The position numbers and the translations under genes are program-made. From NCBI GenBank assembly GCA_905221605.1, contig CAJNDS010000613.1:849894-905893 (forward strand): 56,000 nt of DNA, written 5' to 3'. Below are positions 27,101-37,806 of the stretch, one piece after another. Below the pieces are notes generated by a model that saw nothing but the letters and a program-made list of their open reading frames with translations, did not search any database and was not told the origin of the DNA. Origin of the DNA: Symbiodinium natans. Its lineage: Eukaryota > Sar > Dinophyceae > Suessiales > Symbiodiniaceae. Within the stretch, counting starts at the first letter, position 1, and each line of letters starts with the position of its first letter.

Positions 27101-30100
27101 GGCTTGCTGCAGTGCTGAGCCTGAAGGGTCCCCAGCATCACGCAGACGCCGAGAGGCTGCAACTCCAGACCCTGGCAGAATTGGAGAAGGACAGGTTTTT
27201 GGTGGGGTTCAGGGTTTTAGGGTTTCAGATGGTTCTTTGGTGTAGGAAGTTCGGGGTTTTCGGGTTGTTTGCAGCAATTTCGAAGAGCCAACGCAGGGGA
27301 CGTTTCTTTGTTTGTTTTCTTTCTCTGGGCAAGTTGGAGATGGAGGGTTAGAATTGACAAAGCCGTCCCTGAGGAAAGCGGCAAATTGTCCTTTGATGCC
27401 TTGCCTGCGCGACATGCTCTTGCTGACATTTTTGCATTGCAGGGCGAGCACTACACAGCTGAGCAACTTTACCGGCAGGTGCTGGCCATCCGCTTCTGGA
27501 ATCTGAACGCGGCGCAGCGAGAAACCACTTCAGCTTGGTTGACGTCTCAGCAGAGTCTGGCAGCGTTGCTGGAGAAACAGGGTCGACTGCTGGAAGCGGA
27601 ACAACTGGTTGCCGCCGTGAGGGAGCAATGCCTAAAACAACTGGGTGAGCAGCACCCAGACACCCTGGAAGCTCAGCATACCTTGGCCAATCTCTACAGA
27701 AAACAATGCAAATTTGACAAAGCAAAGGGCGACCTTGTGAGCATCTTGAAGCATTCTGAGGATTTGTTGGGAGAGAGGCACCCGCGGACCTCAACTGCCA
27801 GGAAAGATTTGGCCTATGTTCTTCAAGCATTGGAGCATTTCAATGAAGCAGAGCAGTTATTGGAAAAGGCTTTGGAAGATCTTCGTGAGAGTTTGGGGGA
27901 GACCCATCCACAAACTGTAGAATGTCAAGTGAATCTGGCATTGTCATGGACAAATCAGCAACCTTCTCCTGAGCGATTGGACCAAGCAAAGAGTCTTTTG
28001 GAAGCTGCTCTGTCAAGCCTGGCGGAGTCTTCAGAGGAAAACCAACTCGAGCCTTGTCCGAAAGAAGCGTGTGATGTCCACAGGCTTTTTGCGCAGATTC
28101 TTTTTTTGCTGGCAGTCTTGCAATGAACATGTTTGTGTGTGTTGCAGCAAAGAAACCCAATCGTTGCCAAAGGACATGTTCTGGTGTCGTTTTGCCCTTG
28201 GGAGATGCCTTCAAGTCCAGAATCACAAGATGGAAGCCTTGAACATCTACAAAGAGAGCTTGGAGCAGTTGGAAGACCACTACGCAGCTGAGAAATGGAA
28301 GGTTGATCTCTGCAAAGACATGATCCAAGGTCTTGAAAAACCATGGAGCTCTTACAAGTTCCTCGCAGCTCGGCTACTGCTTGCCATCATATTTCTGATG
28401 ATCGAAGGAGAAGGAGTCTTGACCGACATTGCCCTTGCAGCGCTGTGGGTGGTCCTTCTATTTGTCTTTGTTGCTGCCTGCATCCTCCTGATCAAGAGGA
28501 GCCACGCCACACCTGCAGTTGGCTTCAAGGAATATTTCGGGATGCGTTTGCGCGAGCCGCACCAAGCTGCCGTAAACGGGGCATATGAAGGTCAAAGCTT
28601 CACATTCTGGCTCTTGATGACCATGCTGAGCTATTTACTTTGGTACATCTATGCTGCTTGTACTGACCCCACAGGCTTCAAGGAGTACAATGGTTCAGAG
28701 ATCGTGCAGTGGGGTCACTGGCTCATCGTCATGGGATGGGTGGCCGTGGAAATGATAGGTGTGGCGCTTCAGGTTGACCCCTTGATCATGGGTCAGGAAC
28801 CGCAAGAACCCCGTGCTGCTGACGAACATGCTTGGATCATAGGTGCCATGCCCAGGCAAGTCTCGTACCTCGCCGAATCATGGACCTGGACGGTGGTTGG
28901 TGCCATGCCTGCCCGGATCCTGCGGATTGTCTCCTTGCACTTGCACATTCACTTGATGAGACAGATCAGATGGTGGTCCGAATCGCCATGGTCCTTCGTG
29001 CCTCAGCTCAAACAGAAACTCTTACCCGGGCAAGCTTTAGCAGAACAGAGAGCTGGGATGCACAGGGATGGAGTTGTGAAAAGTTTGATTTGAAAGGGTC
29101 TTGAACCTGTCATGCGTGACCTGCCTTGCTTCGATAATGGCAGTAATGTGTTTCCGGCAGGACATGCTCGAAACACAAATAGACTTTCAAGAATGTGGTT
29201 TCTCCCATTGAAATACGCATTGTGCTTTTGAAAGCCAGTGGCACGGCCGGATGTCTATTTTGCGTGTTGAATAGAGTGTCACAGGCTGACAAAATCTAAG
29301 TTTCTGCGTTTCATCTTGGAAGGTTCTATGGAGGATGGCGGTTGATGGCCACATCACTAAATTAGTTGTTGAGACGCTAGTTTCCCTTTCAATGCTGGCT
29401 ATATCGCTTCATTCCTCGGTCTCGCGTTTTATTGCACACATCATGTTTGAAAGGTTGAAAGGTTTAGGTTTTGGCCGCAGGCCGCCATCATGCTTCGAAA
29501 CTGCAGTCTATGCCGAAATGCCAGCCATCAGCGACAAACACAGCCCGAACAAGAGGTTGCAGCCTTGGCTGCCACCCTGCAAGCCACCTCCTTGCTTGTT
29601 CCTTCTGCCTACCTTTAGCCCCCTCCCCCCTTTCAAAAGTCAAGACGGTCCATAGTGAGCTGAATAGATCCTGACCGAGGAACTGTGCTTCTAGCCTAGC
29701 TACCCTTTGTCACATCCCTTGCCGGACAAGGAGTCGATTCCTTGTAAAGCTGCTTGAGTTGGGCGATCCCTTCTTGAGCCCGGAGAAGACAAGAACTAAG
29801 CACAGCGTTCATGCTCCCGAAACGGTAAAACTGAGTTGGGCGATCCCTTTCTTGAGGAGAAGACAAGAACTAAGCACAGCGTTCATGCTCCCGAAACGGT
29901 ACATCCTATGATGCTGAACCCTGAAGATGCAATCCAGCCGTTGCTTGGCAACTCAGGTCTGGCTCTGTTTGTTTGCGTTGGGTCTACTTGTGAAAGCCCT
30001 GCGGGAAAACTCGCCGATGGTGCAAGTCTTGGCCGGCTACCTCTGCAAAAGTGCTGCTGGCCCTCGTGGTAGAGGAGTGAGCTTGGTGATACGCCGTGCT

Positions 30101-32315
30101 GTGGAAGCTTTTTGGTGTCTGCTGGTTTGTGAATTCCTGTCGGTCCAGATGGACTGTTATGGTGACTACGTTGTTTCTGGAGGTGTGGATGGGGCTCGCT
30201 TCTGCAACGGCGATTATCGTCTGGCTGGGAGCCATGTTGGGAAGCCATTCTATCTCAAGACCTCAGGCAGGGTTGGCGCAACAAACGTTTTGATAAGTTA
30301 GATCCTCAAAAAGGAGTACCCTGAGAACAGGAACCCCAAAAGGGTTGCCATCCCCATTTTCGGAAATACCATGAAATGCCCATACGTTTCTATGTCTGTT
30401 CGGCATTTACGCATCGCATGGCGACCCAGCACCAGTCAGGAGAAGGTGTTGTCTACTTCTGGGGCACCTCAATGCAATGGAGGTTGGCCATCAATCAGGT
30501 TGGTCCATTCTTCGATGATGATGAGAACAACGACTGGGATGCCACTGCCATCTTTGTTCCTTCAGGAAGCCAAGCTCCGCCCACTGATGGCAACTGGAGA
30601 CCGACTTCAATGTCAGATGGGCCTTGCATATGTGAAGACGAGCCCCCAACGATCTCCATGTGCACAAACTCCAGCTGCGACAGCGAGTTGCACGTTACAG
30701 GAATGATTGGATCCCAGGCAACTGGCAATGGTAAATATGTGCATGCCAAGCAGCACGAGGGCAAACCCTTGTACGAGCAGATTGGCGGAGATTCCATAAT
30801 TTTCTGGGATGATTTCTGGATGATGAACACCACTGGCAAGCGGACCTTCCTAAGTCCCACTACAGCCTTGCCACCTTTGGGTCAATGGACCACCAGAGGC
30901 CAGAGAAGCAGGAAACGAATGGGGTAGTCGCAAGTTTGCAGAACCAAAAGAGATGAATATACCATATAGTATACAGTCATATAAGAAGATAGATGCAAAC
31001 ATGTGCCAACGACCAAGAAAACGAACGTTCACCGAAACATCACCAGTGGATATGTGTATATACATTCACGTAAGGGGTAGGATGTCGCAGGGAAATTCTG
31101 GGACGCTGTGGGTATTCCTTGGCCCCCCCCGTAACCCGTATTTTTTTCAGCAGAATAAGCAAACATATAAATTAATTAGTGTCTATGTATACATTTTGTT
31201 TGTTTTTATTCTGTACGTGTATGTCAATCAATGTCTGTATCTGTGAGTGTTTACATAGTACGTGGTAGCAGAGCAGATCAGAGCAGTGATTCAGGCGCAA
31301 GCGTAGATGCAAGCGATGCAAGCGGGGTCCACCAAACAACGGCCCCAGCGAAGATAGCAACGGGGCTGGTTTCGACATCAATATATATAGAGAAACACAA
31401 ATGCTCGCAGATGACGCAGTGAACAGAGAGAGCGCCGCGGAAATCTTGCATCTGTGGAATGATATAAGACATACAAGCAAGTACACTTGGTCCCGCATAT
31501 GAAGCATGCAAATGCTAAGTGGGATCATGCGTTGTCTGCATCTGCAAGCTGTCCCAGGCTACATGCCAGGTTTTGCCGATCCTCCGCCAGTGGTTTCCAT
31601 GAGGGATCAGACCGGAGACTACGAGGTGTCGGGTGCTGGTGGTGATGGGTCTTGTTGCAATGGCATGTACACCATTGGCAATGGCCAGAGCGACGGGAAG
31701 CCGGTGTTTCAGCAAATTGATGGGGAATGCCTTCTGCATCACGTTCAACAGTGGAAGATAAGTGGCGCCAACAGAACCGACCAGTGGTTCTACATGGCTC
31801 CAGGTTCTTCAGAGCCATCTGAAGGCAAGTGGATGAACATCCCGTGCAGTTCTTGTTCCAAAGGTTCTCCAAGAGTCAATGTTTGTGAGAGAGCGGAACC
31901 TTGCGAATACGCAGTCGCTGGGGCAAGTGGAACTTCTGAACACTGCAATGGCCAATACCGGCAGACTGGAATGCAAAACGGCCACCCTGTCTTTCAACAA
32001 ATCTCGGGACACCAGCTGTGCGCCATTTTCTATGTTTGGACCTGGAAGATTGGGCCTGCTGGAGGGAGCATTTCACCAGGGTACTATTCAGCTCCTGTCA
32101 GCGACGAGCCTCCACTTGGCCCTTGGAAGAATGAGAGCTTCCATGAAGCCGATCCACAAACCCATCTTGGAGTGGAGTTCTCCCGCTGCCAATCGACTAA
32201 CCTTCCATTGGCGGTCCTGCCACTGTTGACATGTGTTGCCCTGTTCATTCTCTTTGCTGCTTGGCGGATCCTTAGGGAACTACAGAAAGTCCATCCTGAG
32301 AAGAAACTGCTGTGA
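23585..32315 (+). CDS. Gene B: ART-like / TPR / multi-span membrane / four-repeat protein (about nine exons)
   Basis: This tandem paralogue of gene A keeps the ART motifs. Proposed exons are 23585-24138, 26151-26300, 26432-26539, 27102-27194, 27352-28083, 28148-28997, 29957-30266, 30440-30898 and 31558-32315. The order is ART-like domain, coiled or linker helix (FVIRTESV ... KVLQEREKAMAKKM), single-TPR exons of 108 and 93 bp, a large TPR exon, membrane exon, four VSGAGG-type modules and a final helix (LPLAVLPLLTCVALFILFAA) with a basic tail. Introns in the TPR part are all phase 2, and those inside the repeat modules are phase 1. Three use a GC donor, and the first would use GA. The donor at 26540 would be non-canonical. 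The architecture suggests a membrane receptor or effector-like protein with a cytosolic ART/TPR end; this is inference. Confidence 0.65.
24123..24146 (+). repeat. 24-bp direct repeat, left copy
   Basis: The word starting CTGGGTTCTTGTTCAGG is identical, over 24 bp, to 26028-26051. It contains the proposed end of the ART exon and its splice donor. Confidence 0.95.
24147..26027 (+). repeat. G-rich minisatellite block inside gene B intron
   Basis: About 1.9 kb. From about 24300 to 25870 it is built from some 12 imperfect units. Each has an anchor (AAAACAACAAATTCGGTTGC then TTTTGGTCCTTCTCCTGTG), a long G-rich stretch (GGGGGGTAGGGGGAGGGG), and a second anchor (GTAGTAGGGTGCAGCCAACA then CAAAACGCGTGGTTCCACCC). 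Unit length varies from about 50 to 240 bp, mainly by G-run length. Anchors begin near 24307, 24471, 24611, 24664, 24829, 24990, 25118, 25225, 25318, 25557, 25700 and 25800. The strand bias (G on +) is complete. Pro-rich minus frames and Gly-rich plus frames here are artefacts. G-quadruplex potential is very high, and the assembly may be compressed. Confidence 0.9.
26028..26051 (+). repeat. 24-bp direct repeat, right copy
   Basis: Exact copy of 24123-24146. The remaining 99 bp to the next proposed acceptor (26149-26150) would be the rest of a short ancestral intron. Confidence 0.95.
26151..28083 (+). CDS. Gene B TPR exons
   Basis: Exon 26151-26300 encodes an FVIRTESV strand matching AVRGDVV of gene A, then a Lys/Glu-rich helix. 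Exon 26432-26539 (36 codons: LAAVYAKQGG, YEAAERLYCKA) and exon 27102-27194 (31 codons: LAAVLSLKG, ADAERLQLQTLAEL) are each one TPR-like helix pair, both divisible by three and bounded by phase-2 introns. Exon 27352-28083 encodes about five more kinesin-light-chain-type TPRs (EHYTAEQLYRQVLAI, HPDTLEAQHTLANLYRKQ, FNEAEQLLEKALEDL, HPQTVECQVNLALSW). These are protein-protein interaction modules, cytosolic by inference. The introns on both sides of 27102-27194 contain degraded telomere-like repeats. Confidence 0.75.
28148..28997 (+). CDS. Gene B membrane-region exon
   Basis: It starts SKETQSLPKDMFWCRFALGRCLQ, aligning with ADDRFWYSYSFIGCLQ of gene A. Hydrophobic segments follow: FLAARLLLAIIFLMIEG, IALAALWVVLLFVFVAACILLI, FTFWLLMTMLSYLLWYIYAAC and GHWLIVMGWVAVEMIGVAL, then LHLHIHLMRQIRWW as in gene A (LHFHLDKVRQISSW). 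The preceding 64-nt intron (28084-28147) is GC-AG. The frame stays open to 29093; an exon end at 28997 is proposed because the next exon then continues the A-like sequence. Confidence 0.7.
28998..29956 (+). other. Proposed gene B intron
   Basis: About 959 bp, GT-AG, phase 0. It contains a 70-bp tandem duplication (29756-29902) and an isolated hydrophobic open frame at 29335-29450 that could be an extra exon. Confidence 0.4.
29756..29902 (+). repeat. About 70-bp imperfect tandem duplication
   Basis: Unit 1 is 29756-29827 and unit 2 is 29833-29902. They are near-identical apart from a short indel around TTCTTGAGCCCGGAG versus TTTCTTGAGGAG. The duplication lies 55 bp before a proposed exon. Confidence 0.9.
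29957..32315 (+). CDS. Gene B repeat-module exons and C-terminal helix
   Basis: Exons are 29957-30266, 30440-30898 and 31558-32315. Module 1 (CYGDYVVSGG ... CNGDYRLAG ... KTSG|EGVVYF) is split by a 173-nt GC-AG phase-1 intron; the rejoined reading matches KTSGEG of gene A. Module 2 (LHVTGMIGSQATGNGKY ... LPPLGQW) ends at a second GC-AG phase-1 intron (30899-31557). Modules 3 (YEVSGAGG ... CCNGMY) and 4 (YAVAGASG ... CNGQY) are in the last exon, followed by one helix (about 32206-32280) and a short basic tail ending at 32315. Cys residues recur between modules, consistent with a lumenal or extracellular location. No known domain name could be assigned. Confidence 0.75.
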
Positions 32316-32695
32316 CGCCAACTTGTTTCACATCTGCGCGTTGCGTGGAGCTTCGAACATTTTTTGGAAACTCTGCAAGGCCAAAGAGCCGATGGTTGCC
32401 ATGCCGCAAACAAGTTGCTGAATGAACGGCCGTTTTTGCAGAAGAACTGAAAGCGGTTTCAACCAAGAACTGATTCTGTTTGGCCATCAGCTGGCTCTAT
32501 GAGCCGTTAGGGCAGCGGAGCTAGAGCACCGTGTCGGAGGGTCTGTCTAGGCAGCACATTTGAAAGGGGGCTGGGTCCGGCTGGGTTCTTGTCAAGGACT
32601 TCCCACGAACACTAAGTTACCACAATATACCACAATACTAAGGAAGCCATCTTGTTTACTGCACAATCCTATTGTGGAGATTTTCACGCTATGCG

Positions 32696-32718
32696 ACCCG
32701 CCTCGGCCGGGGCCAGAG
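32696..32718 (+). repeat. Dispersed repeat core, copy 3
   Basis: Matches 4241-4263 with one mismatch. It is followed within 20 bp by GGGCGGGTTTAGGCAGTAGG, a degraded telomere-like tail. Confidence 0.7.
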
Positions 32719-33612
32719 GGGGCGGGTTTAGGCAGTAGGGCTTCAGAATCGTGGGGGCCGGGATTAGGATATCTGCAGTCCAAGCAACTAGCAGCAAGAC
32801 ATCCCAGACAAGGGTTTGAGGTGCAGTTCCGCCCCACTCCTATGATCTTGCGTGGAAAGATCCTGATCCTGCAACATCTCGTCCAGGTCACGGGGCGGAA
32901 CCAGGGTACGCCAGCAAAAATGCCTCCAAGTTCCAAGGGGGGTCCAGGTCCCAAGGTCTCAAAAAGAATGCTTTCAAGAACAGTTTTTGATTTTACGCGA
33001 TCTTTGTGGGAGGGGCCTACTGCCTGGCCCCCGGGTCTTTTGCAGAGCGGTTCGGGCGGCTCCCACAGGCGAGGGGACGGGTGGGTGGGTGGCCCACAAC
33101 TTTGTTGGTGCCGGGAAGGGCGCCAGAAGCCGAGGCGAATATGCCTCCATCGCATGGCTTCGTAAAAAGTCGTACTACGTACGTCACACCATGCTTACCA
33201 AAAAGGTTGTAGAAACCAGAAGCGGCTCTAGTGATCGCTGCAGTTGCGCCCGGCATATGAGCCAGCTGGGCTCAATGGCTTTGATACCAGAACCAACAAT
33301 ACCTAGCCACTACATAAGTGTATATCAAGTTGTCGCCGTGCAGTTCTGCATGGCGGATGTGGCTGCAGCTTTGGATCTTGAGCAGGCAAGACCAAGATGA
33401 CTTGACACACCCCTATTTGGCCGAGAAGCATCATTGGCTCATTTGGCTCCCAAGCTGCCACGATCTGCCATGTCGGAGTAGGGATAGCACATAGCCTTCT
33501 TGAGCACGGCATGCTTGCGGGAGTGAAACCTGGCGGGCAGTGGGCTCTGCCACTGCAGGTCTCTTGCCAATCTCTTCCCAAACATGTGTCTGGTTTCTGT
33601 CTCTCCCTCTCG

Positions 33613-33653
33613 CCCTCCCTCCCTCCCTCCCTCCCTCCCTCCCTCCCTCCCTC
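33613..33653 (+). repeat. (CCCT)n microsatellite
   Basis: About ten CCCT units, flanked by CTCTCGC on both sides. Confidence 0.95.
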
Positions 33654-34303
33654 TCGCTCTGTCTGCTGCTCCAATTTTGCCCCGTGCAAAGATCTTAGAA
33701 GTTATGGGGCCACAGTCGCTGAACGAGAGCAATGACAGAGCTCCCTGCAGCCTTGCCAGGCTCATCCTCTGCGGCTCACTGGAGGAGGGTCGGGGTTGAC
33801 ATGCCGAGCATGCATCACTCATCCGTTGTCGCGCTTGGCTCCTCTTGCAACTTCGTGAACGAAGCGGTATATAGAAAAGGCACATGTTTGTGGGACTCCC
33901 AGGATATCTTTCGAGCCTTCGACGAAGAGAATCCACGCGAAAAGGCGTTGTCAAGAGTGTCTGGGAATGCAGAAGAGTTTACATCGAAAAGTAAGAAGCC
34001 AAAATAAGGGAAGGAGGCGTCTTGAAGAAGGCGGCTTTTAAGAAGGGGGTCAGTCTTTGTCCCAAGAGGAGAAGCAGAGGACTGAAGAAGCTGCCACTTT
34101 AAGCACGCCGGACCTGAGGAGATTCGGGTCTGGAAGAAGAAGGCAGAAGAGGGAGAGAAGCTGCGGCTGGCACCGCAAGAATTGGCAATACATGTTTTAA
34201 ATTTTGTCATACTTTGAGACGGTTTGGGACTATATTTGCCAGCTTTCGTGTTTGGCCCGGATAGGTGGGAGGCCGCTTCCCTAATTCTTGCATTTACCCA
34301 CAG

Positions 34304-37050
34304 AGTCTTCGAGAGCTTCTCAGGCCATGGCACGGCCTTCGCGTTGTGGCCACCTTAAGCACAACGCCTCGGCGGATCTCACAGATCGAACCCGCTCTGG
34401 ACCACTGTCTTTCTTTTCTGCCTCAAACTGTCTACGTAATCACGTTCAGGCTGCATATCACAACCTGCATGACACGGAATGCCCCTGTAATGCCCCCCAA
34501 GGCCCCTATAGCTGTCGTTTAGTCAAGTGCTTGCAGGACAGCCTGCTCACCCAAACATGGCCTTTGGACTTGGTCTATTTGTTCGTGCCAGAGGCGCGAG
34601 ACGATGTGCTTGGTGCTGTGCATTGTTTCGGAGTTTCGCAGAATGGCCCATATCTGACAGTTGAGATCTTCGATTTTCTGTGCTCAGGTTTTCGAGCGCG
34701 AGAATGCCACGTACACGCCACTTGGCGGATTCTGGTGATGTTCTGATCATAATAAATCCTTGGACACAGGCGTTGGTGCGGCAGTGTTGGACTTCCGAGC
34801 TAACTCTGCATTTGTCTCGGAGCTTGACCGCGATGCCAGCAGAGCCGAGCTGTCGGGCACCCAAGGATACCTTCTTGGCTAACGTCGAAGCTTGCAGAGC
34901 CGCGTTTGCGCTTGGTCCGCTGCAAGGACTGGGAGCCAAGAGTTTTGTTGCAGGCAACTCCGATTCTGATATTGGTCCTACCCAAAGTACTTAGCTCTTG
35001 CACAAGCCTCCGCAGCTCTTGCCGTACATCCTTTCCTCAAAACATGCTGCTCGTGAGGACTGGGGGCCTTCAACCCACATGATGGCGCCTCGCCATGAAC
35101 GTGCGAGGTCGACTTTGTGGTTCTTCGCGATGCTCAAGCTACAAGCAGCAAAATATCGACATGCCAGTGCTACACCAAGTGACTCAACTGGGCTGGGAGT
35201 CCTGCGCAAGGAACAATGAGAGAACCACAACAGCAGCACGCGGCAACAACGGCAGCAACAACAACGACGACGACGACCACGACCACGACCACGACCACGA
35301 CGACGACCAGGACGACGAGGAGCTTTTGTCATTTGTTTCCTTTACCTTAGTACAGACAAAACTGGTGACAGCAACAACAGCAGCAGCCGCAACATGCGAC
35401 CAGCTGCCAGATCCAAACGCCACTGCCCAACCAAGCTGGCACTGCATCCTTTCGGGCACTTTCGTCGGGGAGAAGATGCGGGTCCCAGTCAGACAGAGTT
35501 GGAAGTTCATGTGTAACATGTTCCGTCAGAGCGCAGATCTGCGGCATTCCTGACGAACAAGCAGCACCCTGCAGAGGCTAGCTGCTAGCTGCTTGTGATG
35601 AAGAAGAAGTTGAAACACAACTTGCAGGGAAGGCTGCGTACAATCCGCCTCAGCAAATCAGAACGGAAGCTGGTATGAACTGCTCAGCGTATGTCCAGAG
35701 GACTTCGATTTCGAGTATGCAGGAAGGCCGCAAGAACATGGCGGCTGAGTTTGTTGTAGTGAAAAGGTGTGATAGTAGCTAGGGAAAGAAGATCCTGAGA
35801 AAGGACCTGCCTCGAGACTCTTGGTTCGGAAAGGTATTCATTCGGCGTCATCCGGCACCTAGCAGAAAATCTCAGACAGATGGATGGGAAATGGGCACAT
35901 GCAGCAGGAGACACATGGAGCCCTAGAGAACCCACCGATACCAATGAACGAGGACGACCATTTCGGAAGACATGGATAGCTGATGGGATAGTCAACCTAT
36001 ACGCGCACTATGAAAAGGCCTTTTCTGTCGGTTTGGGAAGCCTTGGTCCGAGGAAGTCCTCCGTGCCGAGCGAGATCCAGAGACTGCCATCCTCCAGGCT
36101 CTTCCTGACCTCCCAAACTCGGTGGGGTGTCGGCATGCCCTGGCAAGGTGGACGACGATCAAAGCTACGGGCCGCGGTTGCTGGAGCTGCAGATTCCCTT
36201 GCCCAAATCCTGTACTGAGTCATGGGACCAGCCTGGTAGCATTGTGGGCCAGTGTGGTGCAGGAGACGCTGCTCTTTGTTGGGGGTCCAGCGCCGGGGCG
36301 CGCTGTCGGCGCAGCCACGCAGTGTCCCGAACTGCAGCCAAAGGAAGCTGGGTGACCATATGCGACCATCTACAGAGTCCAAGGTGAAGAGACAGAATAT
36401 GCTCCTAGGGACTTGTATGAGTTCTGTGCATGGCGGGTGCGGCACAAATGATGCCCTAAAACTGGTAACGCCCTAATGCCGGGACTTGATGATCCTTCAG
36501 CAGTGAGATAGCGGGGACCCGAGAATTTGGCATTACTCAGGCATGCACACTTACACCTCAGCGGCGTCGTCTTGGAAGGCAATCGGCGGCAGAAGAATTG
36601 TTGAGGGGGGATGAAAGGTAGGCAGGCTCATCAACTGGAGGCTCAGAAAGCCTGCGCTATCACCACACCAGGGTCGAATTAAGTTGCAGTACTGCGATTG
36701 AAAGCTACTAGGTGTCCACGGCGTGCTTTTTCGTCGAAAGTTCTTCGACGAGAGCGTGTTTGACTACACGGGCTTCTCAAAGCACTGTCAGGCAGGGCAA
36801 GATGACACAGTACTGGTAGGTGCATTTGCAACAGACAGAGGTCGGCCCTTCTCTTTGTCATATTTGGCGACAGCATCTGCTTTGGTCGAATTGAAGTTAC
36901 CGATGTGCTGTATGAGCAGAGATGAGCTGCTCCCCGCTCAGCTTCACGACGACTTGTGGCTCTCCGCGCACCTTGCACGAAAGGCCGACTACATTGGTCA
37001 AGTTCGGTTTGATTCGCCACATCAGTGGTGGTTTATCTACGGCGCAGGTA
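34304..37050 (+). CDS. Probable GT-A-like glycosyltransferase gene, fragmentary exon model
   Basis: Several short exons match, in order, a hypothetical glycosyltransferase-like family I recall from bacteria and dinoflagellates. 34304 to about 34404 reads LRVVATLSTTPRRISQIEPALD. 34537 to about 34600 reads DSLLTQTWPLDLVYLFVPEA after a TTGCAG acceptor. About 34952-34983 has SDSDIGP, like the family's D-x-GP-x-TK block. 36712 to about 36796 reads GVHGVLFRRKFFDESVFDYTG. From 36942, LHDDLWLSAHLARK follows a CTCAG acceptor, matching the DD-x-WLS-x-L motif. The central D-x-D exon was not found between 35 and 36.7 kb, so an exon may be missed or the gene may be broken. The sugar donor, acceptor and location are unknown. 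Exon ends are approximate. Confidence 0.4.
35247..35321 (+). repeat. Triplet repeat (AAC/GAC/CAC)
   Basis: Imperfect ACGACGACGACCACGACCAC-type run between putative exons of the glycosyltransferase-like gene. Confidence 0.85.
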
Positions 37051-37346
37051 GTTTAAGAACGTTGAGTGAGCTTCTTTCTCATTCATTATGCAGGCTCTTG
37101 CGCTCCGTGCCGTTAGACGTTGATATCTCTTGAATCTCTTGTGTCCCCAAGCTCTCTTATTGCAGGACAGGGTTCATTCGACAGGAAGCCCGAAGAGCGG
37201 AGATAGCCCAGGGCCAGGTGAAACGAGCAAGTTTGCATAAGAGGCTCCTCCGTCCAGGCCCACGCTCGCGAGGCGCTGGCCTCACGCTTCGGCACCAAGC
37301 CTCTGGACTTCGGCTTCGGGGAGGCACAGAAGAGTTGTCGCAGTTG

Positions 37347-37400
37347 TTTAGGGTTTAGGGTTTAGGGTTTAGGTTTTGGGTTTTAGGGTTTATCGTTTAG
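37347..37400 (+). repeat. Interstitial telomere-like tract (TTTAGGG)
   Basis: Three perfect TTTAGGG units, then degenerate ones (TTTAGGTTTTGGG, TTTAGGGTTTATCGTTTAGG), followed by a C run at 37414-37422. Confidence 0.85.
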
Positions 37401-37728
37401 GGGTTGCCCCTGCCCCCCCCCCTTACAGAGTGCTCACGCTGCCACAAGAGGATGCCCTGTATCGGGGTGGCGCTGGGAGCGACAACACCAAGAACTTCTT
37501 TCTTTGCTCGCGGCCTTAGTAAAGACCGACAGCTCTAGAGATTGGCACAGACCGCCACAGGTTGCCCTACCGGACAGACTCGTGCTTCTCGTTATTCTGT
37601 GCCCGAGGCACGACATCGCTTCTGCGGGCATTTCCTGGCCTTTGGGACCAGGAGGCCATCACGTGGACGATTGCCACAGCAAAGCCACACAAGAAGTTGC
37701 CGGATCGGAGGGCACGTTGGTAGCAGTT

Positions 37729-37806
37729 ACCCTAAACCCTAAACTTGCCCCAAACCCTCAAACCCTTAACCCTCAAGCCATCTCATACCCTAAACCCTTA
37801 ACCCTA
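37729..37806 (-). repeat. Interstitial telomere-like tract (CCCTAAA)
   Basis: Mixed perfect and degenerate CCCTAAA units in the opposite orientation to the tract 330 bp to the left. Confidence 0.8.

Larger units (their letters stand above)
32316..34303. other. No supported gene
   Basis: Contains the third dispersed repeat core (32696-32718), a CCCT microsatellite, and a weak spliced-leader-like doublet at 33432-33454. Open frames at 32560-33165 and its minus shadow look non-coding. Confidence 0.4.
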
